A stretch of DNA of 64,000 nucleotides from Shinella sp. UYSO24 (GTDB taxonomy: Bacteria; Pseudomonadota; Alphaproteobacteria; Rhizobiales; Rhizobiaceae): contig CABHNZ010000010.1 in the NCBI GenBank assembly GCA_902167985.1, positions 124,001 to 188,000 on the forward strand, given 5' to 3'. Made by a program: the position numbers and the translations under genes. The notes beneath the pieces were generated by a model. It was given only the letters and a program-made list of their open reading frames with translations, made no database searches and was not told the DNA's origin. Positions 28,270-36,921 of this stretch are shown piece by piece; within the stretch, counting starts at the first letter, position 1, and each line of letters opens with the position of its first letter.

Positions 28270-29541
28270 ATGACGACCCTTATCAAGGCGGCCAAGCTCT
28301 TCGACGGAACCGGTGCCGCTCCTGTCGATGCCCCGGTCGCGGCTGTGACGAACGGCGTGATCAGCGGCATCTATACCGCTTCGAATGCTCCCCCTCCGGC
28401 ACCCGGCGACGACGTGATCGAGATTGCAGGCGGCACGATCCTGCCTGGTCTCATCGATACGCATGTCCATCTCAACCTGCCCGGTGATGGCAAGACGCTC
28501 GAAGAGGCCATGGTCGTCGGTCCCGAAGTGATGATCGGTACCTCTATGGGCAATGCCGCACGCGCGCTCGGCGTCGGCATCACCACGCTGCGAGATCTCG
28601 GCGCCTTCGGCACCACCTCGTTTGCCGCAAAGAAGGCGCTTGCGCTCGGCCATGCCAAGGGGGCGAAAGTCGTTGCCTGCGGCCGGCCGTTGACGATCAC
28701 CGGCGGACATTGCCGCTACATGGGCGGCGAGACCGATGGCGAGGGCGACCTGCGCAAACGCGTGCGCGAACTGATCCGCGAAGGCGCGGATTTCATCAAG
28801 GTCATGGGGTCGGGCGGCGGTACGCTCGGTTCCGCCTCATGGCGCCCGTCCTACAGTGCCTCCGAAATGGCGGCGATCGTCGATGAGGCGCATCGCAACG
28901 AGCGCATGGTCACGGTGCATTGCCTCTGTGCAGCATCGATCGAGATCGCCATCGATGCCGGCGTCGACCAGCTCGAACACGGTGCCTTCATTTCTGACAG
29001 CAAGGGCAATCAGAACTATGACGCGGCGGTGGCCGACAGGCTTGCTGCCTCGGGCATTCCGGTCACGAGCACGCTGGCGGTCAATGGCACCTTGCTGAAC
29101 ATGGTGCGACGGATTGAAAACCCGACGGCGGAGCAGCAGGCCTTTCTCGATCGCTGGGAACGGTCCACAGCCACCAACATGATGCATTTCGAAAAGATGC
29201 GCGCGGCCGGCGTCACCTATGTCGCCGGTACGGATGCCGGCTGGCGCTATACGCCGACGGATTCGATGGTGGTGGAACTCGAGATGATGAACCGCGCCGG
29301 CATGACGACCGCGGAGGCGCTTTTCGCCGGGACAGGTGGAGCGGCCGATGCCATCCGCATCGCGGATCGGGCAGGGCGCCTTTTGGTTGGCCGGCCTGCC
29401 GATATCATCGTGACGCATGGCGATCCCTTTGCCGATCTCGATGCGTTGCGCGATCTGGCCCTCGTCATGCAGGACGGGCGTCGTCACCAGCCGACGCCGC
29501 GGGCGGATTTCGCCGCAGCCTCGCAGATCTGCCCGGTTTAG
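28270..29541 (+). CDS. Metal-dependent amidohydrolase (imidazolonepropionase/prolidase-like)
   Basis: A 423-residue amidohydrolase. The metal-binding HxH is in DTHVHLN, the probable carboxylated lysine is in FIKVMGSGG, later metal histidines are in TVHCLCA and LEHG, and the catalytic aspartate is in GTDAGW. The C-terminal beta-sandwich closes with GRLLVGRPADIIVTHGDPF. This subgroup includes Xaa-Arg dipeptidases, prolidase-like and cyclic-imide hydrolases. It sits between dppA and dppD in one operon, so it probably cleaves the imported compound in the cytoplasm; no signal peptide is seen. Confidence 0.87.
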   Translation: MTTLIKAAKLFDGTGAAPVDAPVAAVTNGVISGIYTASNAPPPAPGDDVIEIAGGTILPGLIDTHVHLNLPGDGKTLEEAMVVGPEVMIGTSMGNAARALGVGITTLRDLGAFGTTSFAAKKALALGHAKGAKVVACGRPLTITGGHCRYMGGETDGEGDLRKRVRELIREGADFIKVMGSGGGTLGSASWRPSYSASEMAAIVDEAHRNERMVTVHCLCAASIEIAIDAGVDQLEHGAFISDSKGNQNYDAAVADRLAASGIPVTSTLAVNGTLLNMVRRIENPTAEQQAFLDRWERSTATNMMHFEKMRAAGVTYVAGTDAGWRYTPTDSMVVELEMMNRAGMTTAEALFAGTGGAADAIRIADRAGRLLVGRPADIIVTHGDPFADLDALRDLALVMQDGRRHQPTPRADFAAASQICPV

Positions 29542-29592
29542 GCCGGGCGTTTGCCGCGTCCCGGTTCGCGCCAGATTTTCAAGAGAGCCACG

Positions 29593-30587
29593 ATGAATGA
29601 TACCGCCCCTTCCGCCATCTCACCCGAGCCGGTTCTGGACGTCCGCGATCTCTGCACCGTCTTCGATACGCCGGCCGGCAGGTGCGTGCGGTGGACGGGG
29701 TGAGCTTCACGCTCGGCGCCCGGCGCCGGCTGGGCGTGGTGGGCGAGAGCGGCTCGGGCAAAAGCATAGCGGCGATGTCGATCCTGCGGTTGCTCGAAGC
29801 GCCCGGCCGCATCGAGCGCGGCGAGATCCTGTTTCGCGGCCGGGACCTGCGCGCTCTCGGCGATCGCGAATTTCTTGCCCTGCGCGGCCGCGATCTCTGT
29901 CTTGTCTTTCAGGATCCGATGTCCGCACTCAATCCGGTCTATCGGGTGGGGCGGCAGGTGGGCGAACAGATCCTTGCCCACCGCAAGCTCTCAAAAGCTG
30001 CGTTGCGAAGCGAGGTAGTGGAGCTTTTCCGCCAGGTCGGCATCCCCGATCCGGATCGGCGTTTCGATGAATATCCGCATAATCTCTCGGGCGGCATGCG
30101 CCAGCGCGTGGTCATCGCCATGGCCATGGCAAACAAGCCGGATCTGCTCATTCTCGACGAGCCGACCACCGCGCTGGACGTGACCATACAGGCGCAGATC
30201 CTCGATGTGATCCGCGGCCTGACCGATACGACCGTCATGCTCATTACCCATGATTTCGGCGTGGTACGCGAGATCTGCGACGAAGTCGTCGTGATGTATG
30301 CCGGCCAGGTCATGGAGCAGGGGCCGATGGAGGAGGTGACGGCACGTCCGCGCCACCCTTACACCCGCGCGCTGCTTGCCTCTATGCCCGGACTGGCCGA
30401 GCGCGGCAAGCCGCTGTTTGCCATTCCCGGCACGGTTCCTAGCCCCTTCGATCTTCCGCCGGGCTGTCGTTTCGCGCCGCGCTGCAGCCATGCAAGCGAG
30501 CGCTGCAGCCGCCGCCCGCCGCTCTTTGCGGCCGGATCCGGCCACCTCTCTGCCTGCTGGCTTCAGGAGACCTCGACCGATGAATGA
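29593..30587 (+). CDS. ABC transporter ATP-binding protein (DppD/OppD-like; frameshift near 29682)
   Basis: About 331 residues after restoring one base near 29680. Walker A is GESGSGKSI, signature LSGGMRQRVVIAMA, Walker B LLILDEPTTALD, switch TLITHDFGVV-type (LITHDFGVV). The C-terminal FAPRCSHASERC carries the cysteines that bind a 4Fe-4S or metal site in OppD/DppD proteins. It follows the amidohydrolase and overlaps the DppF-like gene by eight bases. Confidence 0.87.
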
Positions 30588-31569
30588 CAATTCTGCGCCA
30601 CAGGCCGGCGGCGATCCGCTGATCGAAATGCGCGACCTGAAACTTTGGTATCGGGTCAAGTCAGGGGGGCTTGGCGGGAAGCCGGAGTTTGTCCGGGCAG
30701 TCGATGGCATCACGCTCGACATTCGCCGTGGAGAGACGCTGGGTCTCGTGGGTGAGTCCGGTTGCGGCAAGAGCTCGCTCGGCCGCACGCTGATGCAACT
30801 GGAAAAGCCGACCGGTGGACAGGTGCTGTTTGAAGGCCAGGATATGGCGACGACCCGCGGTGCGGCCGCGCTGGCGCAACGCCGCGCCATCCAGATGATC
30901 TTTCAGGATCCACTCGGCAGTCTCGATCCGCGCATGAAAGTGCGCCGTATCATCGGGGAAGGGCTGGTGATTGCCGGTGTGCCACGCGAGGAGCGCGTGG
31001 CGCGGGTCGAAGCCCTCGCCGAACGGGTCGGCCTGCGGCGCGAGCATCTGGAGCGTTACCCGCATGAATTTTCCGGTGGCCAGCGACAGCGGATCGGGAT
31101 TGCCCGCGCGCTCGCGCTGAGACCAAAGCTGGTGGTCGCCGACGAGCCGGTATCGGCTCTCGACGTCTCGGTGCAGAGCCAGGTGCTGAACCTGATGTCC
31201 GAACTGAAGGCCGAGTTCGGCCTTTCCTATCTGTTCGTCGCCCATGATCTAGGCGTCGTCGAATATATCTCCGACCGCGTCGGCGTCATGTATCTCGGCC
31301 AGCTGGTCGAATTGGCCGATGCGAAAGATCTCTATGCCGATCCGCTCATGCCCTATAGCGAGGCGCTGCTTTCGGCGATCCCGGATGCCGAGCGGCAAAG
31401 CGGACGGCCGCGGATCGTGCTGAAGGGAGATCTTCCGAGCCCGCGCAACCCGCCCTCGGGCTGTCCCTTCCGCACGCGCTGCTGGAAGGCGACGGGGGAA
31501 TGTGCCGCCAGCCGCCCGGCGCTGCGAGAGGTCAAGCCGCGTCACTGGGCGGCCTGCCATTACGCCTGA
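30580..31569 (+). CDS. ABC transporter ATP-binding protein (DppF/OppF-like)
   Basis: A 329-residue ATPase. Walker A GESGCGKSS, signature FSGGQRQRIGIARAL, Walker B LVVADEPVSALD and switch FVAHDLGVVEYI are intact, and the C-terminal GCPFRTRCWKATGEC matches the OppF cysteine region. It is the second nucleotide-binding subunit of the importer and the last gene of the dpp-like operon, converging with the homoserine-dehydrogenase-like gene only seven bases away. Confidence 0.92.
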   Translation: MNDNSAPQAGGDPLIEMRDLKLWYRVKSGGLGGKPEFVRAVDGITLDIRRGETLGLVGESGCGKSSLGRTLMQLEKPTGGQVLFEGQDMATTRGAAALAQRRAIQMIFQDPLGSLDPRMKVRRIIGEGLVIAGVPREERVARVEALAERVGLRREHLERYPHEFSGGQRQRIGIARALALRPKLVVADEPVSALDVSVQSQVLNLMSELKAEFGLSYLFVAHDLGVVEYISDRVGVMYLGQLVELADAKDLYADPLMPYSEALLSAIPDAERQSGRPRIVLKGDLPSPRNPPSGCPFRTRCWKATGECAASRPALREVKPRHWAACHYA

Positions 31570-31575
31570 CGAGGG

Positions 31576-32556
31576 TCAGGCACAGATGCGCAGCAGATCC
31601 TTCAACAGGGCAGCGGCCGTGGCACGCGGTTCCTCTCCATGCCCTGTGCAAAAGACCTCGCCCATGTCGCGGCTGGTAATCCTCACCGCTTTGGCGCCAC
31701 CTTCGACACCTGCGAAAGCATGGCCTGCCGGGAAGGCGCGGATCGAAACATCGGCATGGACGCCGCTTTCGGTGAGCTCCAGCCGGGCGATCTGCTTCGG
31801 CACCTCGCCGCGCGCACGCCACAGGTCGAAATGTGCAGGCGTCAGGGCAGCCAGATCTTCCCGCCCGATTTGGTCGAGCGTCAGCGACAGGCCAAGGCCG
31901 AAATTGGCCAGAAGCAGCAGTTTCGCCGCAGCATCGAAGCCTCCGGTGTCATTGCGATGATCGGCCTCGGCAACGCCTGCGGCGCGGGCGGCGGCAAGCG
32001 CCAGATCAAAGCTTTGACCGTCGCGCGCCATCGCCGTCAGGAGGACGTTGCATGTGGCGTTGAGGATGCCCTCGATGCGAAAGACGCCCGCACCCCGATG
32101 ACTGTCGCAGAGCAGGTCCAGCACGGGGAGCGCTGCCGCGGCGGCAGCGCTGATCCGCAGTTGCAGCCCTTTGGCCGCGGCCTCATTCCGCAGCGCGATG
32201 CCCTCACGGACAAGCGCTGCCTTGGACGCCACCACGACGTGGCTGCCCAGGCCAAATGCTGCGCGAATATAGGAGGCGGATGGCTCGCCGCTTGCATAGT
32301 CGCTCGGGCCCGCCTCGATCACCACATCGGGTGCGGCAGCAGCCAGCGCCGCCGGACCGGTTGGGCCGGTCAATGCCGCCGGCGCAACCGGTTCGAGGCC
32401 TTCAGAGGAGACGAGGCCGTTGCGTCGTCCAAGCAGGGCGACAAGCCGCAGGTCACGGCCGGCGGCCAGATCTTCTGCACGGCGCTCGACAATCATCTGC
32501 GCCACCATGCGCCCGACATTGCCATAACCGGCGATTGCTATTCTGATGGTCTGCAT
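31576..32556 (-). CDS. Homoserine dehydrogenase-like NAD(P)-dependent oxidoreductase
   Basis: A 326-residue protein with the homoserine dehydrogenase fold: GYGNVGRMVAQ at residues 11-21 binds the dinucleotide, GILNATCNVLL corresponds to the substrate-site segment, and EADHRNDTGGFDAAAKLLLLA holds the conserved acidic residues and lysine of the family. It lacks a C-terminal ACT domain, unlike many biosynthetic enzymes. It lies divergent from a GntR gene and convergent with the dpp-like operon, a catabolic setting, so it may act on a homoserine-like product of the imported compound. The 85-base gap to the GntR gene contains the operator at 32610. Confidence 0.83.
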   Translation of the reverse strand: MQTIRIAIAGYGNVGRMVAQMIVERRAEDLAAGRDLRLVALLGRRNGLVSSEGLEPVAPAALTGPTGPAALAAAAPDVVIEAGPSDYASGEPSASYIRAAFGLGSHVVVASKAALVREGIALRNEAAAKGLQLRISAAAAAALPVLDLLCDSHRGAGVFRIEGILNATCNVLLTAMARDGQSFDLALAAARAAGVAEADHRNDTGGFDAAAKLLLLANFGLGLSLTLDQIGREDLAALTPAHFDLWRARGEVPKQIARLELTESGVHADVSIRAFPAGHAFAGVEGGAKAVRITSRDMGEVFCTGHGEEPRATAAALLKDLLRICA

Positions 32557-32609
32557 GATCTGCCCTTCCGTCTGCCGGGGCCGGCAGCCTGTAGTCCTTC
32601 GAGATTAAT

Positions 32610-32631
32610 CTGTTATAGAGAAGTAGAACAG
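32610..32631. promoter_or_regulatory. GntR-type operator at the GntR gene
   Basis: CTGTTATA-N6-TAGAACAG is a dyad with perfect CTGTT/AACAG ends, placed 11 bases before the GntR start in the divergent gap with the homoserine-dehydrogenase-like gene. It matches the site at 24634-24655 in 18 of 22 positions, suggesting autoregulation and control of the dpp-like operon. Confidence 0.6.
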
Positions 32632-32641
32632 AGGAGCTGAG

Positions 32642-33616
32642 ATGGAAATCTTCGTCGATCGAAACGCGGGTATTCCGATCCGGCACCAGATCCGCGGGAC
32701 GATCGAATTTGCGATCTCCAGCGGGGCACTTTCGGTCGGTGAGGCGCTGCCTTCGGTTCGAGAACTGGCCGACAAGCTGGGCGTGGCGCCGATGACCGTC
32801 AATCAGGCCTATGGCGACCTGAAGAAGGACGGCCTCATCGAGGCGCGCGCCGGCGCCGGCACATTTGTCGCCTTCAGTGCGCGTGCACAGGATGCGGCCA
32901 ACGCCGCCAGCATATCGCTGCATGCGGAGATCGACCATCTGGTGGAACGGGCCCGCAAAGCCGGGATCTCGCTGAGAGATCTCGGACTGATGATGCAGGC
33001 AAGACTGGCCTTTCTTGCCACCAGAACAAGAACGCCGCGCATTTTGGTCGTGGGTGGGTTTCGCGCCGCGACCGAGGATTACGCGGCACGCATCGCAGCG
33101 CAGATCGGCCAGGATGCCGATGTCGAGGCTGCGACGCTCAGCGAACTGGAGCGTGACCATTCACTTTGCGAGCATCATGCGGCCGCGGATGTCGTCGTGA
33201 CCTTCCTCACCATGCGCCGACGCCTGCAGGAACTGATGCCGATGGCCGAGATCGTCACCATCCGCTTCATTCCCTCCGAGGAGACGCGTCGTTCGCTCGC
33301 GTCTCTCTCGCCGCTTGCCCGGATCGGCGGAATAGCCCGCTTTGCACCTTTTCTGCCCGTGCTTGGTTCGGGACTGGAGCGTTTCGCCTCCCATTGTCGC
33401 GACATTCGCCTGGCTCAGGAAGATGCGGCTGATCTGGCCAGGCAGATGGCCGATCGCTCGGTGATTGTCTATGCGACCGGCTCGGAAGGCGCTCTCGCCC
33501 GGATGCCGGCGGAGGCGCTCCGGATCGAGTTTCGCCATATTCCGGACCCGGGCGATGTGGAGCAGTTGATCAAACCACGCCTTCAGGATGATGAGCGGGC
33601 TGAACTGTCGAGATAG
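32642..33616 (+). CDS. GntR-family transcriptional regulator
   Basis: A 324-residue regulator. The N-terminal winged helix is typical (IRHQIRGTIEFAISSGALSV, LPSVRELADKLGVAPMTVNQ, DGLIEARAGAGTFV). The C-terminal two thirds do not look like FCD, UTRA or aminotransferase domains; ILVVGGFRAATEDYAARIA resembles the start of a periplasmic-binding-protein-like sensor, but this is tentative. AGGAG precedes ATG 32642. Its own promoter and that of the dpp-like operon share a dyad, so it probably regulates the transport and degradation genes around it. It overlaps the converging gene at 33583 by 34 bases. Confidence 0.87.
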   Translation: MEIFVDRNAGIPIRHQIRGTIEFAISSGALSVGEALPSVRELADKLGVAPMTVNQAYGDLKKDGLIEARAGAGTFVAFSARAQDAANAASISLHAEIDHLVERARKAGISLRDLGLMMQARLAFLATRTRTPRILVVGGFRAATEDYAARIAAQIGQDADVEAATLSELERDHSLCEHHAAADVVVTFLTMRRRLQELMPMAEIVTIRFIPSEETRRSLASLSPLARIGGIARFAPFLPVLGSGLERFASHCRDIRLAQEDAADLARQMADRSVIVYATGSEGALARMPAEALRIEFRHIPDPGDVEQLIKPRLQDDERAELSR

Positions 33617-34578
33617 TCGGCGAAATATTCCTGCGGCTCGACCATGCGGTCAATCAGGCCATAACGATGGGCGGTCTCGGCAAAGACGCGCACCGCATGC
33701 AGATTGGCCGTCCCCAATCCGTGGCCGTAAGGCCGGGCCCCCATTATCGTGCCTATGCGCGTCCGCTCCTGATACATCCATGGGGCGGCATCGGGAAAGC
33801 CACGCTGGCCGGCATCGAAGGCGGCATCGGAGGCGTCGAATGCCTGGGTCAGTGCCGTCGCTATCCAGGGATTGGCCTCCCATACCGCGCGGCGCAGGAT
33901 GATGAGGTGCATGGGAGGAAAGATCCCGGTGGCACGGAAGCCCGCTTCTTCTTCGGCCTGACTGTCGGAGAAAAGGCGGATAATCGGCCCTGACGCGGCG
34001 TCAAATCCATTCGGCAGGGGCGGGCTCCACAGGGCATCGATCGTGCCATCCGCGAGCATTTTCGACATCGGTTCGGGCGCCGTTTCGACATGCGCGGGAA
34101 AAGCGACCTTCTTGCTTTCGCCCGGCTGGTTCACGTCGCCCACCACCCATTGTACGGCATCGGGAGAAATCCCCATGCGTTCCATCGCATGTCGGTACCA
34201 GATCGCACCGCTTGCGCCCCAGCTGTAGAGCCCGACACGGCGGTCGGCCAGATCGGCCGGATGCTTCACCGGTCCGCCCTTGCGGACATAAAGATCACGC
34301 TCGATGAAGCCACGAAGCACGAAGATCGGCAGCGCGACCATCGAGCGGTCGCCTTTCGCCACTCGCACAAGATGAGCCCCCATGGAGCTCTCGCCGCCAT
34401 CAAAGTCTTCGGTGGTGTTGACCCGACCCATCAGAGCGTTGCGTGTATCCCATGAGCCGTCGCGACCAAGCGTCAAGGTGAGTGCGATGCCTTCCGGCCG
34501 GACAAGCCCGGCGGCGAGAGGCAGAAGACGCATATAGTCGGCGCTGGCAAGGTGAATGGGAAGATCGGTCATTTCCAT
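33583..34578 (-). CDS. 4,5-dihydroxyphthalate decarboxylase-like / ABC substrate-binding-fold protein
   Basis: A 331-residue protein similar to the group annotated as 4,5-dihydroxyphthalate decarboxylase, which has a periplasmic-binding-protein type II fold. Features seen are HLASADYMRLLPLA, the ligand-loop GESSMGAHL, RVGLYSWGASGAIWYRH and YGHGLGTAN. No signal peptide is visible, which favours a cytoplasmic enzyme over a transport protein. The ATG at 34578 is chosen by its purine-rich upstream sequence; 34572 is also possible. It lies next to a GntR gene and downstream of the M20 hydrolase on the same strand. Function beyond the family is unknown. Confidence 0.75.
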   Translation of the reverse strand: MEMTDLPIHLASADYMRLLPLAAGLVRPEGIALTLTLGRDGSWDTRNALMGRVNTTEDFDGGESSMGAHLVRVAKGDRSMVALPIFVLRGFIERDLYVRKGGPVKHPADLADRRVGLYSWGASGAIWYRHAMERMGISPDAVQWVVGDVNQPGESKKVAFPAHVETAPEPMSKMLADGTIDALWSPPLPNGFDAASGPIIRLFSDSQAEEEAGFRATGIFPPMHLIILRRAVWEANPWIATALTQAFDASDAAFDAGQRGFPDAAPWMYQERTRIGTIMGARPYGHGLGTANLHAVRVFAETAHRYGLIDRMVEPQEYFADYLDSSARSSS

Positions 34579-34770
34579 CTCTGCTTTTCTGGAAACCCCC
34601 ATTCAACTGCATCCGGGCCAGCTTGCAGGATGGGGAGACGCGGATCGGTCTCTCCGGGCAGTGCTCGGCGCGTTTTCGAGTGGATTTCCGCCACGATTAT
34701 TCTGCCGCCATCATCGGGGTCAGCCATCGGAATAGAGCGGATCGGGCGTCTGGCGGTCAAGCGCTGAATG

Positions 34771-34800
34771 GGCGTCGGCAGCTCCTAAAGCGCCGACGCC
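34771..34800 (-). terminator. Hairpin at end of M20 hydrolase operon
   Basis: The perfect 9-base arms GGCGTCGGC and GCCGACGCC surround a 12-base loop, 39 bases past the stop of the M20 gene (minus strand). There is no T-run. It probably separates the long minus-strand operon (42535 to 34839) from the gene at 34578. Confidence 0.45.
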
Positions 34801-34838
34801 GAGCGGTCTCATTGTCGCATCCGCTTGCCGGAACGACC

Positions 34839-36086
34839 TCAGCCGAGCTGCAACATCGACTCCACGACAGCCAGCAGCACCCTTGCGCCCGAAATCATAT
34901 GGGCGTCGGTGACGAACTCGGCCTCGTTATGGCTGATGCCATCGCGGCAGGGAACGAAGATCATGGCGGCCGGCGCCACGCGGCTGACGAATAGCGCATC
35001 GTGAAAGGCGCCGGAAACCATCCGGCGGCTCTTCAGGCCAAGCGATCTGCTGGCATCCTCGATCGTTGTTGCAATCGAGGATGAAAAGCGGCCAGGTGCC
35101 ATATCGACGCGCTGGCTGATGGCGACATCGCAATTCCAGCGGCGCCCCTCCTCATCGCATTGCCTTCTGACCTGCTGCTCCATCTCGGCGAGGATTGCAG
35201 CGTCCGGATGGCGGATGTCGACGGTGAAGGAAACGGAACTCGGGATGACGTTGATGGAGCCCGGCTCGGCGCTGATGCGACCGACCGTCAGCCGCGCCGC
35301 CGGATCGGCCGGCATGACAGTCGACTGAAGGCTGGCAATCGCAGCGGCTGCAGCGCCCATCGGATCCTTGCGGAATTCGAATGGCGTCGTGCCCGCATGG
35401 GCAGCCGTGCCGGAGAAGACGATTTCAAACCATTTCGTGCCCTGCACCGCCGTGACGACGCCGATCGGCACATCTTCCTGTTCCAGAACCGGGCCCTGCT
35501 CGATATGCAGTTCGACAAAGGCTGAAATGGGATGGCCTGTCGGGCCAACCGTCGCTTCAGGCAGGGCTGCGAGGGTCGCTGCCAGCTCGTCCGCCAGAAG
35601 CAGGCCATCCGTGGCGGGCGTCGCGGCCCAGTCACCTGCCGTGCCGGCACCTGCAAAGGCCATCGATCCCATGCAGCCGGGTGAATAGCGGCTGCCTTCC
35701 TCATTGGTGAAGGCGACGACTTCGACGGCACGGTCCGTCTCGATCTCGGCATCGGCAAGCGCTTCCAGCACCTCGAAGGCGCTGAGCGTGCCGAGCGCAC
35801 CGTCGAAACGGCCTCCGGTCGGCTGACTGTCGAGATGGCTGCCGATCAGGAGCGGCGGCAGGGCTGCGTTCCGGCCTTCCCGGCGAATGAACAGATTGGC
35901 AATGCCATCCTGAAAAACGGTGAAGCCGCGGGCAAGCGCACGCTCGGCAAGGCGCCGGCGCGCCGCACGGTCTTCGATACTGAGGGCGGGGCGGTTCACA
36001 CCACCGGCCGGCGTCGCGCCGATGGCTGCGAATTCCGCGACCGAGGCCAGCAGCCGCGCGGCATTGACTTCCGCTTTCATGCTCAT
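34839..36086 (-). CDS. M20 family Zn-dependent hydrolase (N-carbamoyl-L-amino-acid hydrolase/allantoate amidohydrolase-like)
   Basis: A 415-residue M20-type amidase. Metal ligands are in GSHLDSQPTGGRFDGALG and FTNEEGSRYSPGCMGS, and HIEQGPVLE and the dimerisation-domain FSGTAAHAGTTPFEFRKD are typical of N-carbamoyl-amino-acid hydrolases, beta-ureidopropionase and allantoate amidohydrolase. The start at 36086 overlaps the stop of the BtpA-like gene by four bases (ATGA), so it belongs to that operon. It should cleave a carbamoyl or ureido group. This would also fit as a second step after ring opening by HyuAB, but the operon context links it to the sugar-type transporter. Confidence 0.87.
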   Translation of the reverse strand: MSMKAEVNAARLLASVAEFAAIGATPAGGVNRPALSIEDRAARRRLAERALARGFTVFQDGIANLFIRREGRNAALPPLLIGSHLDSQPTGGRFDGALGTLSAFEVLEALADAEIETDRAVEVVAFTNEEGSRYSPGCMGSMAFAGAGTAGDWAATPATDGLLLADELAATLAALPEATVGPTGHPISAFVELHIEQGPVLEQEDVPIGVVTAVQGTKWFEIVFSGTAAHAGTTPFEFRKDPMGAAAAAIASLQSTVMPADPAARLTVGRISAEPGSINVIPSSVSFTVDIRHPDAAILAEMEQQVRRQCDEEGRRWNCDVAISQRVDMAPGRFSSSIATTIEDASRSLGLKSRRMVSGAFHDALFVSRVAPAAMIFVPCRDGISHNEAEFVTDAHMISGARVLLAVVESMLQLG

Positions 36087-36916
36087 CGTCCAAGGCCTGC
36101 GATGAAGCGCTTGACCCGGTCCGGCTCCACCGCATTCCACCAGACGCCATCATATTTCAGCGCGCTTGCAATGATCACGCCATCGGCGACCGACAGAATG
36201 TCATTGGCATTGTCATGGGTGACACCGCTGCCCACCAATGTCGGCAGGGACGATGCGTCCCTGATCATCTGGATATAGCCGAGATCTGCGGCATGGCCGG
36301 TTCTCTGGCCGGTGGCAATGACGACGTCTGCGTCGAAGAAGACGAGATCCTTGACCTGTTCCTCGACCGGCCGATCCGCCACAATGGCATGGGCTCCATG
36401 CTTGACATGGGCATCGGCGAAGATGCGGATGCCGCGGGCGCGCAAATGCGCGCGGTAGCGCATGGCGCGCGCGGCTTCACCCTCGACGAAGCCTTCGTTG
36501 GCGACATAGGCATTGGCCCACTGATTGACGCGAATGAAGGAGGCAGACGCGGCCGAGGCGATGGCAAGAGCGGGGATTGCCGCATTGGCAAGCACGTTGA
36601 TGCCGATCGGGCGTCCGAGTTCGCGGCGGATGCGGTCTGCGACGACGGCCATATGCGTCGATGTCTCATGGCCGATATCGTCCGGCTTGGCAAAGGGCAC
36701 ATCGCCATGGTTTTCGATGATGACGGCATCGCAGCCGCCCGACAGGTAGGCGCGTGCATCCGTGAGGCCGCGCTCGTAGATCGCTTCAACGCCCTCGTCG
36801 TCATAGCGGGGGGCGCCCGGCAGAGGCATCAGGTGCACAACGCCGATCACCGGTTTGGCACGCCCGAAAAGCGTTACCAGCGTGTCCTTGTCCTGTCGTC
36901 CGATAGGGTTGCTCAT
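36083..36916 (-). CDS. BtpA/SgcQ family protein
   Basis: A 277-residue TIM-barrel-like protein of the BtpA/SgcQ family: PVIGVVHLMPLPGAPRYD at the N-terminus, GGCDAVIIENHGDVPF, GINVLANAAIPALAIA, and the C-terminal phosphate-site-like GSGVTHDNANDIL and ADGVIIASALKYDG. Members include BtpA (linked to photosystem I stability) and SgcQ of the E. coli sgc carbohydrate operon; the biochemical function is not established. Here it lies between a PfkB kinase and an M20 hydrolase, so an aldolase or lyase step on a phosphorylated sugar is a reasonable guess. Confidence 0.85.
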   Translation of the reverse strand: MSNPIGRQDKDTLVTLFGRAKPVIGVVHLMPLPGAPRYDDEGVEAIYERGLTDARAYLSGGCDAVIIENHGDVPFAKPDDIGHETSTHMAVVADRIRRELGRPIGINVLANAAIPALAIASAASASFIRVNQWANAYVANEGFVEGEAARAMRYRAHLRARGIRIFADAHVKHGAHAIVADRPVEEQVKDLVFFDADVVIATGQRTGHAADLGYIQMIRDASSLPTLVGSGVTHDNANDILSVADGVIIASALKYDGVWWNAVEPDRVKRFIAGLGR

Positions 36917-36921
36917 GGCGA

